NCBI GenBank assembly: GCA_003290165.1 | Contig: QNQO01000515.1 | Coordinates: 496,001-560,000 of the forward strand | Origin: Berberis thunbergii | Lineage: Eukaryota; Streptophyta; Magnoliopsida; Ranunculales; Berberidaceae | DNA length: 64,000 nucleotides | Direction of reading: 5' to 3' | Part shown: piece by piece, positions 1-11,544 of the stretch | How positions within the stretch are numbered: the first letter of the stretch is position 1 | Layout: each line of letters opens with the position of its first letter | Notes under the pieces: generated by a model | Seen by the model: the letters and a program-made list of their open reading frames with translations, nothing else | Database searches by the model: none | Told to the model about the DNA's origin: nothing | Position numbers and translations under genes: made by a program

Positions 1-25
1 ATTGTTCATAATTGACAATCGCTCA

Positions 26-469
26 TCAATATCTATGCGACCCGAGATATCTTATATGATCATTAGATACATCTCTGGGAATCAATTTTGTAAATGGAGC
101 TGCTACCATTTTATGTGTAGATATATAATATACGTTAACTTCTTTTCGTGCAACCATGTCTCTAACAAAATTGTATTTGGTATCAATATGTTTGGTCTTA
201 GAGTGATACTTAGAATCTTTTAACAAAGCTATGGCTTCCTGACTATCAAAGTACACTAAGATTGTGTTTGTAGCATCTTTCTTAACCCTCAAGTGATTAA
301 ATAATCTCTTACGCCAAACTATCTTTTGTCCTGCAGCTGTAAATGCCACAAACTCAGCTTCCAATGCGGATAAGGCTACACATATTTGTTTTTTACTACT
401 CCAAGAAATGGCACCATTATTCAGTAAGAAAACATAATAAGAGGTAGGTTTTCTTTCATCAAAATGCAT
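26..469 (-). pseudogene. copia RNase H domain, C-terminal end of pol
   Basis: The 147-residue open frame carries the copia RNase H signature: SALEAEFVAF, the D of YFDSQEAIALL, and HIDTKYNFVRDMV near the end. RNase H degrades the RNA strand of the RNA/DNA hybrid during reverse transcription. The frame is open only over the last part of the domain and is out of phase with the reverse transcriptase pieces to its right, so it is a relic. Confidence 0.85.
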
Positions 470-966
470 ATCCTTTATTTTATAACACTATGTGTAACCT
501 GCAGTACCTCTTAGATACCTAAAAAATCCTCTTGGCCGCTTTCCAATTAACTGGACCTAGATTTGATTGATATCTGCATGTCATTTCAACCACAAAACAA
601 ATATCCGACCTTGTACACATAATAACATACATGAGGCTTCCAACTGCACTGGAGTAAGGAATTTGATTGATTCATTCCTTTTCAGATAGAGTCTTAGGAC
701 AAAACCTTTTGCTCCGACCTTCGCCTTTTGTAATAGGTTTGTCAATTGGTTTACAATTTTGCATATTAAGAATCTTCTTTATATAAGATCATTGTGAAAG
801 AGTTAACAATTTATTTGAACAATCTCCTTCGATTTTACCAACAAGTATATATGCAGCTCACCCATGTCCTTCATTTCAAATGTTGATGATAGCCAACTTT
901 TAATAGCTATCACAAACTCCTTATCATTTCCGACCAACAATATGTCATCTACATATAGTGAGAAGC

Positions 967-1233
967 TCACAAACTTATCATTGGATCAAACACATGGTGG
1001 GCCTCATCAATCATGTTAAAATCAAACGACATTAAGGATTGATGAAACCATATATACCAATGTCTAGAAGACTGTTTTAGACCATAAACTGATCTTAAGA
1101 TCCTAAAGACTTTGTGCTCTTCGCCTTCCTTAATGAAATGTACAGGTTGTTCCATATAGATTTCCTCTTGCAATCTCCATTGAGAAACAATATTTATATC
1201 CATTTGATGTAATTCAAGATCTATACTTGTCAC
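967..1233 (-). pseudogene. copia reverse transcriptase fragment
   Basis: 88 residues with the LQEEIYMEQP and VYGLKQSSRHWY blocks that precede the catalytic YVDD loop in Ty1/copia reverse transcriptases. The frame is lost after MISL, and the YVDD-like block continues to the left in another frame. Same decayed element as the RNase H at 26-469. Confidence 0.85.
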
Positions 1234-1787
1234 TATAGCATAATAAAGCGAATAAAGGTAAATCTTATAATTGGAGAGAATGTTCCGTCAACATACATTT
1301 AATCTTGAATTACATCAAATGGAACAACAAGAGAGAAATGATGATCAAGATTAAACATATCATAGTTTCACTGGAGAGAATGTTTCTTCATAATCATTTC
1401 GTTTCAAGAATAGTTTAGCTTGCTCCTGCTTGGAAATTTTGTTTCAAGAAACACAACATCTCGTTATTCAAATTTAGTTATGCTCTTACTAGCTTGTTCG
1501 CCAATAAATATACATCCTTTAGAGTGTTTATATTATCTTATAAATACACTCTTTTTTACCTTTAGGACCTAATTTTTCAAAACTTATGGGAATAATTGTG
1601 AACCTAAACAGCACAACCCCAAGATCTTAAATTAGAAAGATCGGAGTTTCGAATAGTGCATAACTCATATGGAGTCGTTGTAACTGACTTTGAGGGAACT
1701 AGGTTAAGTAACATGTGTAGCTATTGGCAAGACATCGCTCTCAAAGGTAATAGGCAGTTTTGTGTGTGCCATAATTGACATCACCTT

Positions 1788-2465
1788 TGATGATACATAA
1801 AAATAGTCACATCCCTAAGCCATACACGTGTCATGATGATCTTAAGGAATTACGAGACCCAACATCAGCCCAACACTAATCCAGCCTAAGCGGCTCCAAG
1901 CTCGCCTAACTCAGTCCGCCAGGCAAACCCGAACTATTACAACATGCTAGCCCACACATCTCACAAGTATCCTTAATACCCGTAAGTCCTACTAAGGTAA
2001 GTATCTCGACGATCAGCTTCGGACAGGCAATTACAACAGCTATATGTTTCCAACTAGGAAGCAAATACTAGAGCACATTCCACGTAGGAAAACTTTCTTC
2101 TACAGATTGCTCTTGGATTGAGAACTATCTCCCGCGTATCTAGGAGTAGAAGGCTAACATGGAACATCCCTCCTATAGCACGACTCCTAATTAGAGAAGG
2201 ATATCCACGAAGATCTCCTTCCTAAACTACACCTACGATGGCCTGGTAAAACCAGAACTCCTGCACTATAAATTAGACATGAGGTTGGTAAGCTAAGGTA
2301 CGATTCAAATTTTTTGTTTACAACATTTCACCTTCCTCATACCCCTGTTTGACTTTAGCATCGAAGTGCCATCGGTCACCACTACAGTGGTCCGTGGCTC
2401 ACGTGTGTTGCTTGTGCAGGTAAGTGGGACTAAGTCAAAGTAGGGAGCGAAAAACGACTGCATCA
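1788..2465 (+). repeat. 5' LTR of element 1 (678 bp)
   Basis: It begins TGATGATACAT and ends GACTGCATCA. Read in reverse complement it aligns along its length with the LTRs at 22879-23557 and 29520-30201 (shared blocks include the ATGTATCATCA end and the CTCCGATGCTAAA block). It is directly followed by a primer-binding-like sequence, which fixes it as the 5' LTR of a plus-strand element. Confidence 0.85.
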
Positions 2466-2466
2466 G

Positions 2467-2486
2467 TTTGGCGACGTCCGTGGGGA
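2467..2486 (+). other. primer-binding-like site of element 1
   Basis: TTTGGCGACGTCCGTGGGGA lies one base after the LTR. The same block, slightly changed, follows the 5' LTRs of the other Retand-type elements in the window (reverse strand, just left of 29520 and 42821). Its position and conservation identify it as the minus-strand priming site. It resembles the TGGCGCC-type tRNA 3' ends used by non-chromovirus gypsy elements. Confidence 0.7.
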
Positions 2487-2731
2487 CGACAAAGTTCCTA
2501 ACTTTTCACTAGAGTCGCCTCCCTTCAAAACCTAGAGAGACGGTGACCACTAGATCACGCAACAACAAAGAACAAGGGGACGCGTCCTACGCTCAGGCTG
2601 GCGCTGTACCGCCACTTTCAGCGGTTCTGGTCATGCACGGAAAACATACTACTGCCTTCGCACCAATGACATCAATGACAGACCTCAAAATAGAGATGTT
2701 GTCATCTCAAATACAGTAGATCGCCAAGCCG

Positions 2732-3046
2732 GTGGAGGTTCTCAGGCAACAAAATCCACTACTTACTAATGGAGACCAGGAACAACACAAGCCTCCGTCT
2801 TCCGAGGATGGCATAAAGCAAGCACATGAGAGCCAAATCCCTGCTAGTTTTCATTGGACTAGAAGAGGTTACGCAGCTAAGTTTGAGCTCGCCACCAGGG
2901 CAGAGAGGCTTAGCCCTCAGAACCCCCTCCGCAGAAGGGCAAATGGTCTGGACGTGCTGTACCGTCTCTCTGTCTCACCATTTGTGGATCGAATGATGAA
3001 TGAGGCCCTTCCGTCAGTGCGAAGATTAACCACTCTACAATGTTAA
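2732..3046 (+). pseudogene. gag remnant of element 1
   Basis: A 104-residue open frame just downstream of the LTR and primer site, where gag should begin. It ends with RRANGLDVLYRLSVSPFVDRMMNEALP, similar to the gag segment of the Retand-type element at 42318-42082 (MLYELTMPPFSDQIMNTPLP), which comes just before the main gag domain. The rest of gag is missing. The identification rests on position and this short similarity. Confidence 0.6.
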
Positions 3047-4620
3047 CTCTTCAGTAACCTCTGTAACCCCGGCAAATCTCAACAGTCCACTATAAAACAC
3101 TAACGATCCACAAAGGCCATCCGAGTTCACATCAGGGCCAGGATCAATTACTCTCAGTCAATAGTTAGTCTTTTTTCGATTGTTTATTTCCATTTCTATA
3201 GTCAATGTAGAGTTTTAGTTCTTAAAGACTTATGTAATTCGCAATCATTTAAGAAGTAAAGAAATGATTACGAAAACAAACTCTATTGATTACTGGAAAG
3301 ATGTAACAACAAACGCGTTGAGGCGGATACAAAAGACTACATACTGCAAACATCTAAAATCAGTGTGACATGAAGTAAAGACTCGCTTCGACGATCTAAT
3401 TGCGTAAAGGTATCTAAAAACAATGGAATGGGTAAGAGCGGGATGAAAATATCATGTTCAATGCTTTCGGGGACATACCCCTCAAATATGGTTTGAGGTG
3501 TTACCAAATCGGCAACCAAGAGCACCGCAAAAGTTTATTGCCAACTCACAAGCTTGATCCGATCAACTAGATGAACTTGGGACAAATATCAGGTAGACGC
3601 AAAACACATGAACATTCCCGCGGCGGGAAAGACAGGAATGTCTAAGAGTCGATGGCCCACTCTGACAGGCCATGTCCAATTCCACCCTAACCCGGATGTC
3701 GACTTCCAGTGCAATGCGAGGCGACGAAGCTAATCAAGAAGCGCTGAGGGTCGATGCTCGAACAATGGCTGCTGGTGCTATCTCTGAAATTAAACATTCA
3801 ATAACAACGATAGGCACCAACACATAAACGACAGACTCTTCCCTTGGAAGAGAGTACATACTTCTTCTCCATGGCCTGAGAGGAAATTACGAGATCTCAT
3901 CAGATCAACTAGTGCTCACCTAGAATAGGTGACCACGCATGACAACAATTATGAACATGCCCGATCGGTGTAAATATCAGAACATTCAAAGACTCCATTG
4001 CTAGAGATCTCCCTTCAACCTTTGGAAAACCTAAAACATTTTCTTCAAACAAGAACATTACAAGAGATACGTTCTGCGAAAGATAGTGCCTTCAACGATG
4101 GAATAACACCATTATATAGACATGATGGTTCACCAAATGGGTACCCCAGCATTAAATACCGAATGGGAAATGAAGAGACAACGATTCTCAAGAAAATTGT
4201 GCAGACCACGTTTGTCCAATTAATGGCGGTGCACACAACCTCATCAATTGAGGGGGAGCAACCAATATTCAACCATCTCATTGCTTACGTCGTACACGTG
4301 TTACTGTGCGATCTATGTCGTACACGTAGCACAATCGTACCCTACCTCTTCCTCTACAGGCCCATAGGCTTGGCCCACCATTCAAACAATATTCTGCTAC
4401 ATGTTTGGCACGAGCACAAATCCAATCCAGTTTTGACGCACATATCGTACCTACAGATCGTTGTTTTAAGGTAATGTTATCCACACAGTGCACGACATTA
4501 GCGAACATGGATTTGCACACCCTCAAACAAGCGAAACCTTTCTCCAACCGGGCAAGCTTAGTCAGACAAGGCTGATGACGACGGCTTCTGGTACATCCCG
4601 ACAACTAGTCCGCCCAGCGT
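3047..4620. other. unassigned interior of element 1
   Basis: No convincing protein or repeat family is visible here. Open frames at 3998-4474 (plus) and 4045-4604 (minus) overlap each other and show no known motif. The stretch probably holds decayed pol or gag or the edges of a deletion, because it lies between a gag scrap and the 3' UTR array. Confidence 0.4.
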
Positions 4621-4624
4621 GGAT

Positions 4625-5530
4625 CCAGATGGTTTAGGAAGTGGGAGTCTAATCAGCACTATCAAGATTGGTGATGACGACTCACCAGGGATCATTGGCC
4701 CCTTCATGGTCAATGATTGCCGAACTCGATCAGGTAAGCCTAGCCGATGACGATTGACAATGAAAGCTTCTTATCAAATCCCAGACCTATAGCCCTCATT
4801 ACGCGGGTGTAGATGGTTTGGAAGGTGGGAGCCTAGTCAGTTTCGAACTGATTCCGACGGCTCACCACGGGACCACCGCATTTCAGAGTGGCCGCCAAAT
4901 TACGAACCCTGGACTTGTAGCCCCCATTGCGCGGGTGTAGATAGTTTAGAAGGTGTGAGCCTAGTAAGTCTCAGACTGATTCTGACAGCTCACCACGAGA
5001 CCACCACTTCTCAGTGTGGCCGTCGAATTTCCAACCCTGGACTTGTAGTCCCACTGAGCGGGTGTAGATAGTCTAAAAGGTGGGAGCCTAGTCAGTCGCG
5101 AACTGATTTCGATGGCTTGTCACGGGACCACTGCTCTTCAGCATGGTCGCCGAAAACTCCCAAATTTGTAGCTTGATGCACACGGGTGTAGATGATTTGG
5201 AAGGTGGGAGCCTAGTTAGTCCTGAACTGATTCTGATGGCTTGCCATGGGACCATTGCTTTTTAGCCAGCTCGCCGAACCCCTTTGACTCAAACTTGTAG
5301 CCCCCACCGAATGGGTGTAGATGGTTCAAAAGGTGGGAGTTTAGTCAGACCTCGACTGATGTCGATGGCTCGCCATGGGACTACTACTCTTCAGCGTAGT
5401 TGCCAAATCCTTACTCCCCCAACCTGTAGTCCACATTGTTCGGACATAGATGGTTAGGAAGGTGGGAGCCCTAAGCAACTCGCCACGCGACCACCGCTCT
5501 CATACGAAACAACGGCCACAATGTCAAATC
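4625..5530 (+). repeat. 127-bp tandem repeat array in the element 1 3' UTR
   Basis: The landmark GTGTAGATGGTTTGGAAGG or close variants recurs at about 4807, 4935, 5062, 5186, 5315 and 5443, spacing 124-129 bp. Each unit continues with a GTGGGAGCC block, an AACTGATT block and a GACCACC block. A more diverged leading copy starts near 4625. That leading copy resembles the equivalent region of the element at 22879-30201 (about 25430-25740, reverse strand), which shares GGAAGTGGGAGTCTAATCAGC, so the array grew from the family's own 3' UTR. Confidence 0.9.
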
Positions 5531-6310
5531 TAGCTAAGTCAGTGTCTTCACGCTCAAACGGACTGGCATCCTATTAACATCAAAGACAACTCGTGTCGAC
5601 ACATAAATCATTCAGCCAATGCACAAATAAATGCTAGATAGTGTGTCAGCCCGAGCTTACGACACTTGACTCGGCACAAACGCTCCAACGCGTATGCTAG
5701 CTATCGTAACTCACCCACAGCAGCAACTGCAGCCGATCAATCAGACAAGCGAGGCCAGCCTCCTGTAGCTTACCTTGAGGACAAGACAACAAGCCCGACA
5801 AACCAACCCCAGGCTAAACTGTCTACAACATGCCCCCATCGGACATGACTATGCAACAATGACTCTGAGTCATTTGCAACAATGACTCTAAGTCATTCGC
5901 AACAAAAACGGTCAAGCTCCTGGCAGCAGACAGACCACTCGACGTTCTAATAATTCAACCAGCCTATGCCAAAACAATACGACAAAACGAAACAAAAAAC
6001 ATACAATAGAGGCAACGAGCACAAAACGGATAAAATTGTTTTCATTAACGGTTGAACAAAATGAGTACAAAATATAGAAGTTCACTTCTTATCGGGAAAA
6101 GGTACAGAAAAAGAAGAGCTAAGGTTAGCGGGGGAAGGAGCAGGAGTCGCATCCACACACATTATGGCCTGGGCATCGGGGTCCAACTGTCCTCCTCATC
6201 AGCACTAGCCTGCCGAGATCCCACACGCAAAGGCAATAGACAAGTCTACATACGACATCTTATAGCGGCCGAGATCACACTCTGGATGCTCCTCCCTCAT
6301 TAGCGCCAGC
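5531..6310. other. element 1 3' UTR without recognised features
   Basis: Sequence between the tandem array and the antisense ORF. A short duplicated phrase (AACAATGACTCTGAGTCATT / AACAATGACTCTAAGTCATT) lies near 5854-5900. No protein similarity is visible. Confidence 0.4.
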
Positions 6311-6319
6311 CTGCCGTGT

Positions 6320-6990
6320 ATGACCTAGTGGAAATCGCATTTGCCTTGTTCCTGCAGAAGCTCTTCCTTTTGCACCTTCGCATCAGCAAGTTCACGCTTC
6401 AACATTTCCAACTTGCCTGTCAGTGCGTCAACCTGAGACTGCTCTGTGGCCGGGCTACTCTTCACAACGCTCAGCTCATGCCATTCCAACTCAAGCTGGT
6501 CCTTGGCCTTCCTTGCCTCCCCGACAATGAACTCCACATCAGATTCCAATTGTTTCTTCTGAGCAGCACAGTCAGCCTCCTTCGAAACACTCTCTTCAAC
6601 AAGAGACCACAATACAGAATGCGCTTCAGCCGCGACTTCCTGCACAGTATCCGCGTCTCGGCAGACTTGGTTCAATTCTTTCTTGAGTCCATCTCTCTCG
6701 GACACCACCTCTGCAGTTCACACTCAAGGGTTTTCAGACGAGCCCTCTGACAACCATGGCTGACTGATCCAACCTCTTTTACTCAGCTTGCTTCTGTATC
6801 CGCTTAATTTCATAAAGTGCATCAGAGTACAATGCCTGCATGTGCGAGAAGACACACTCCATGGTGTATACCCTCTCACGAGCCACCTCAACTTTCGTCC
6901 CAGCAATGACCACTGGGCTCAAGTAAGACATACTTGAAGTTGTATACTCGCAATGCTTGAAGTTGTAAGTATAGTATCTCTTGTTATTGG
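6320..6990 (-). pseudogene. antisense ORF (aORF) relic with coiled coil
   Basis: Minus-strand frames 7000-6779 and 6708-6325 together read as one broken protein. The first part has VEVARERVYTMECVFSHM. The second is a long heptad-rich helix beginning MVSERDGLKKELNQV and ending KLEMLKRELADAKVQKEELL. Retand-type elements often carry an antisense ORF between the 3' UTR repeats and the 3' LTR, related to the plant 'putative gypsy type transposon' family with a C-terminal coiled coil. A frameshift near 6715-6780 separates the halves. The function of such proteins is unknown. Family assignment is by position, orientation and coiled coil only. Confidence 0.55.
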
Positions 6991-6999
6991 CTTCTCCCA

Positions 7000-8004
7000 A
7001 GTTCTGAAAATAGGTTAATATGTTTCCTATCTAGAGTTGATATGCATACGGTCTAGCCATGAATTTGGGTTTGGATAAGCAGTTAATGTTCCTTCATTTT
7101 AGGTTTCCAGAATATATTTTCTAAAACCCAGCATAAAGTTGTCAATTGTAATATTTAGCCAAGGTTTGTATTCTCCAGTGAATAAGTAAGTAGTTTTACA
7201 AATCTTTTGCTTAAGGTGGATGGGCCCCAAATGCCGCACTGTAGAAAATCCATGAAAAGAATCCAATTATTCAGCAACTAAGTCCATAAAGGATACCTGG
7301 TATTTTACATTTGACCATTTTCAGAGTGAGCAGATTTTAAGTGAGTGTAACTCAGCTCATATCTTACATCTCTGAGCATAGATTTTAAGTGACCATTTTG
7401 AGAGTGAGCAGATACTTTAGTGGATGTGTTTTGTATCAACAATTTATGTTTACTTTCAAGAGCATGGACCCCATGGAATCACATAATAATGTGGAGGATC
7501 ACAGCGTCATTAATATTCTTACTCATATTTGTAGCATTAGGTAGATTTTATTGGCAATCACTATTTGAAATTTCCTAGACATGAATGCCCCTATACATCT
7601 TTTATGGTAGAGAATCAACATCTAAATCTGTAGCATATGCATTTAAAAGACGTTGATGCGCTTAATTTACAGTTTACTCGGAGTTCTTGAGCATCGTATA
7701 ATTTGGCATTTTTTTTTTGTTTGACGCTTACATATTTCTAAAATTTTGTTCCCATTTTACTGGCCAGATGCTAGAACAAATTGGTTGTATGTATAGTGAG
7801 ATAGATCACTCTGAATTCCAAAATTATCCTAATATTATGTTAGACACTTTTCTAAAATTAATTCTCATCTCACTGACTCTGCATTCTATCATGATACAAC
7901 TACAAGTTTTCAAATGTTTCATGACAATAATAATTCAGTAAATCAATGACCAAATCATTTACTGTTTTTTTTAAAGGTTTTTTTAAGTGTTTAGTTTTTT
8001 TAAG
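7000..8004. other. non-coding, intron-like sequence
   Basis: T-rich, low in coding potential, and without recognisable repeats. It looks like intronic or intergenic sequence belonging to the gene fragments to its right. No CACTA left terminus was found here. Confidence 0.4.
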
Positions 8005-8111
8005 TGCTGGAGAAACAAGTGAACCAGCTACGTGACAGTTTAGAGGAGAATGAACAACTACATCTACAACTTAAGGACATGGAGAAACATTTGGAGGACC
8101 AAAGAACTGAG
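8005..8111 (+). pseudogene. orphan coiled-coil exon
   Basis: A clean internal exon shape: pyrimidine tract and AG acceptor, 35 codons, then GT. The peptide starts LEKQVNQLRDSLEENEQLHL and continues as charged heptads to HLEDQRTE. It is a coiled coil of unknown parent protein. No neighbouring exon of the same protein was recognised. Confidence 0.5.
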
Positions 8112-8852
8112 GTTTGAGATACCTGAGACAGTTACAATAAGATTTTTGGTTTCGTTGTTATTCAGATAATATTAAGAAGCAATGCTATACGGTGCAGATC
8201 TAGGCACCATTTACTAAAATGTTGAATGCTTCAATATTTAGGTTTTTTTACACGGTTTTATAAGCTTAACATAATACAAAACATGAAGAGGTAAATTTGG
8301 CATCACCTAGTAAACATATTTCAAGTGACTAAATATGTTGTCTACTCCACTTCCTATTCTTAGGCCTCCAGTGCTCCAATATGCCATTCTACTCTACATG
8401 TCTCTTATAGTTGGTATTCCAACTAAAATATTGAATGCTCAATTTACATTGACTTTGCTCAGGGGTTAGTAAGCCAATTGGTCCAAATAGATTGCTAGAA
8501 ATTGCGATAGTCTGATAAATCATAAACCATGACTTTCAATCTCAAATGTTGATTTTTTGAGCCGTGTGCACAATGTCTTCCATCATATAATTGCATATTG
8601 ATTCTATCTCTCAAAGGCATCTTGTTGTAAGATAGATTGGAATCTAGTATACACAACAACAGTTCAACAAACATTTTTCTGTAATACCTTCCTCTTTTCA
8701 CAATGTCAAAATAACGAAAGACATCTACTTTGCAATGGTGTGCTGAAGATGTTCTGTTAACTGCATCAGTTTTCCATTTCTTCATGTCACTGTTTGGTTT
8801 TTCACCAGAAGAATTTTAAGTTTTCTGATTGGTTCTAATAAAAAATGTGTAG

Positions 8853-10903
8853 CTCTGCTGATATTTGGAGTGTTGGATGTACTGTTATTGAGATGGCTAC
8901 CGGAAAGCCTCCTTGGAGCCAACAGTACCAAGAGGTGTATCATCATCATCAAAGCCCATTCCCGATATTTTCGGGGTCGGCTACATGGATTTTGGTTCTC
9001 CAAGAGGTGTATCTTAAAGAAAAATGCTCTTTGTTATTAGTCTATCTATTTTGGATGTGTTCATTTTGACATTTTCTAACTCTCTTGCTAGTTATGCTGA
9101 AAATTATTTCTCTTTCAGTTGCTGCTCTTTTCCATATAGGGACAACAAAGTCTCATCCACCTATTCCTGATCATCCTTCATTCGAGGCAAAGGATTTTCT
9201 TTTGAAATGTCTGCAGGAGTATGTTGTTGAAATTTCCTTCTTTATCTGTTACTCTTATTTAGCCTTCTATAAAAACCTAAATTAGTCGAGTTTATTTCAA
9301 TTTTAATTTCCCAACGTTGTAAACCATGCAATTTTCACCATCGAGGTCGTCACAAGGTGTCTAATCCATGTGGATGTCACCTATAGGACGACCTAGTAAT
9401 GGTATTCATGTGTTGCATAATATTAAACTTCAAGCCTACTTCGACCTTCTTCCACAAATAACCACTCCATATAGTTCATCGTACTTTGTTTCATATGAAA
9501 CACATGAAACAACTGCTACCTTATAGGCATTTTAGTATTTTCCCACATTTTGAATAAAGAACAAAAAGATGAAAAACTCAAATATACCCCTTGTACTACT
9601 GACTCTAATGTGCTGACTTACCATTTCCAAAATGTTGCAAGTTTCGGTTCAGAAGCCATAGTTTCATAAAATTTCCTGTAGAAAATTTTGAAAACCAAAT
9701 CAAACAACATTCACATTTAAATTTAGGTCACATGATCATTAATTGGACTTGGGTTTCTCTTTTCGAGATTTTAACGTGTTTGTAATGTGATGACAGGGAG
9801 CCAAACATGAGACCAGCTGCATCTGAATTGCTACGGGTAATTTGAGCTAAATATTAATTTTTCATAATTTTGATGCAGTCAACCTTGCAATTCTCAATTC
9901 TCAAGATTTTGTGCATCAGTAAAGTTCAATTCTGGCTTAATGTCTAATGATTTTAACAAGGTATTCAACAAATTCTGTTTCCATCATTGACATGGTAGTC
10001 TTTAGGTTGAGAAATGAGGTTTAGTTGCTAACTACCTGGGAATTTGTTTACTTGAATTTAGAGTTTCAATTCTATGTGTGAGCCCTCTGAAGACTGGCGG
10101 TGCAAGTTTGATGAAAGTCCAGAACCTGAACAACGAGGAATGAACTTCGAAGCTAACCATATAGTTGATGGGGCTGGTGGTTCCTGCCGAACATCCAGGA
10201 AGGATGAAAAAGACTTCACCTTTCCCTGTGGGCAATCAATGTCCGAAGATGATGATGAAGTTACAAAGTCGAATTAGAGCCTTCATTGATGAGAAGGTAT
10301 CACTTTTAAGATTATCAATCTCTTTCATGACATGCAAAAATGATCGGGAATCATTTTCTAATTTCAGTTCTTTGATTGTTCCTTTCCAAATATTAAATTG
10401 CAGGCTTTGGAGCTGAAGAGGATGCAAACACTATTATATGAAGATTATTATAACACTTTGAATGGTTCTAGTCCTCTAGGTGCTCTCAGGAATATACACG
10501 ACGATAACAATGCCCGTTATTTGAAGTTACCTCCCAAAAGCAGGTCACCTGGTAGGGGTACAGGTGGTACTCCACCAGTGCCATCCAATGCAGCCATTAC
10601 GACAAGCCCTGGAAGTAGTAGCAGGCGTGAGTCAAGTTTTGGTGTTATGGATAATAAAAATTTGCAGGATATTCCTTTGCCTCAGCTGAGTGAATGGAGA
10701 GGACTTGCTGATTCTCAACAGCAATCACTAAATCCAAGGTTTATTAATTGCTTAATGTTTTTGTTGAGTCAATGTTAATAATTTGTAAATATATAATTCT
10801 TACTCATCTTACAGTGAAGCATCTACTACTTGCAGTGCTAGCTTTTCTGAGAGACAAAGGAAGTAGAAAGAAGAGCTTGATCAAGAGCTCGAGAGAAAGC
10901 GAG
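8853..10903 (+). pseudogene. C-terminal half of an NPK1/ANP-type MAPKKK, broken
   Basis: Six exons match plant NPK1/ANP MAP kinase kinase kinases from kinase subdomain IX onward: 8853-8934 (SADIWSVGCTVIEMATGKPP), 9119-9218 ([21 protein letters not shown]), 9797-9836 (EPNMRPAASELL), 10062-10296 (CEPSEDWRCKFDESPE, SEDDDEV), 10404-10738 (ALELKRMQTLLYED, LPPKSRSP) and 10815-10903 (KEELDQELERKRE). These kinases act in cytokinesis and stress MAPK cascades. The ATP-binding half of the kinase is absent upstream, and the exon that should follow subdomain XI (HPFV...) is missing. A G appears lost at the 9119 acceptor, the frame shifts near 10265, and TAG at 10864 replaces a conserved W. It is non-functional. 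Confidence 0.88.
8942..8999 (-). mobile_element. 3'-end fragment of an Au-like SINE
   Basis: 58 bp flanked by a perfect 14-bp direct repeat, CCAAGAGGTGTATC, at 8928-8941 and 9000-9013. On the minus strand it contains CATGTAGCCGACCCC and ends GGCTTTGATGATGAT, features I recall for the 3' part of plant Au SINEs. The target duplication covers the end of the kinase exon and its GT donor, so that splice site now exists twice. Confidence 0.7.
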
Positions 10904-11544
10904 GTAAGGTGTAATGATCTCTGTATCATATTGAAAACTATGCTAGTTTTCATTCTTTTGCACAACAAGGAATCCCATGCTACAGTGTTATTGAAATCAA
11001 TATTTAGAAAGTTGTTCCATGAGAGCATTATAAGATCAAAAAATACGCATCATAATTTAGTATGAAGCAGACATCGAGAGTGGATTCCTCTGTTTAGCTT
11101 TTGGTCGACAAACTTATTTCTAAACATTTTTGCATCAGTTTAAACATTCGGAGGGAATTGTTGTGAATATTTAAAAATGTTACTTTCCAGAGTTGGACTG
11201 GTTTTCTCACGAGTATTTTCACTGATTTCTAATGACAACTCCTGACTACAAGTGCTCCATGCTAGGTTATGCTTTTCTACAATTGTGATGTCTCCTAAAA
11301 AAAAAAAACAAATTTGATATTTTCACAGGAATACTTGTTTCTTTGATTCACTGTGTGATACATGTGATTTGAAGACATGAAAGTGGTCTAGTAAACCTAA
11401 AATACTATATCTTGAGAGCTCTAAGGATGCACTTATTTTTTTCTCCTTGTATGGTCTTAGAGTGCATGTTTATTGTTTAGTTTTCAAAAATGATTTTACC
11501 TTTATTAATGGCTTTTTTGGTTATGAACGTCTACAGCATTTCAG
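10904..11544. other. intron-like spacer
   Basis: T-rich sequence between the kinase fragment and the glutamine-rich exon. No protein similarity or repeat was recognised. Confidence 0.4.

Larger units (their letters stand above)
1..1787 (-). mobile_element. Ty1/copia pol remnant, cut at its right by an LTR
   Basis: Minus-strand translation gives decayed pieces of copia pol in the expected order: reverse transcriptase around 1233 to 880, including VYGLKQSSRHWY and, in another frame, a YVDDILLVG-like active-site block near 960-915, followed by RNase H at 469-26. Frames are shifted repeatedly and stops are common, so it is not functional. The right part (about 1240-1787) is too degraded to assign, though it lies where the integrase end should be. 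The remnant stops where the Retand-type LTR begins at 1788. No LTR of its own is visible, and it runs off the left edge. Confidence 0.8.
1788..6990 (+). mobile_element. truncated Retand/Tat-type Ty3-gypsy element (element 1)
   Basis: The element has a 5' LTR at 1788-2465, a primer-binding-like site, a gag scrap, no recognisable pol, a 127-bp tandem array (about 4625-5530) and an antisense ORF relic (6990-6320, minus strand). This order matches the Tat/Retand lineage, in which an extra antisense ORF and tandem repeats lie between integrase and the 3' LTR. The LTR is homologous to the LTRs of the element at 22879-30201. Pol has been deleted and no 3' LTR is found, so the right boundary near 6990 is approximate. 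It is inserted in, or recombined into, the copia relic at 1-1787. Confidence 0.75.

Noticed and set aside
3998..4474. 158-residue ORF as a possible gene
   Set aside because: No motif, overlapped by an equally long opposite frame, and inside a degraded retrotransposon.
8005..8111. Coiled-coil exon as part of a kinesin that partners the NPK1 kinase
   Set aside because: It is only 35 residues with no motor motif; any link to the neighbouring kinase fragment would be guesswork.
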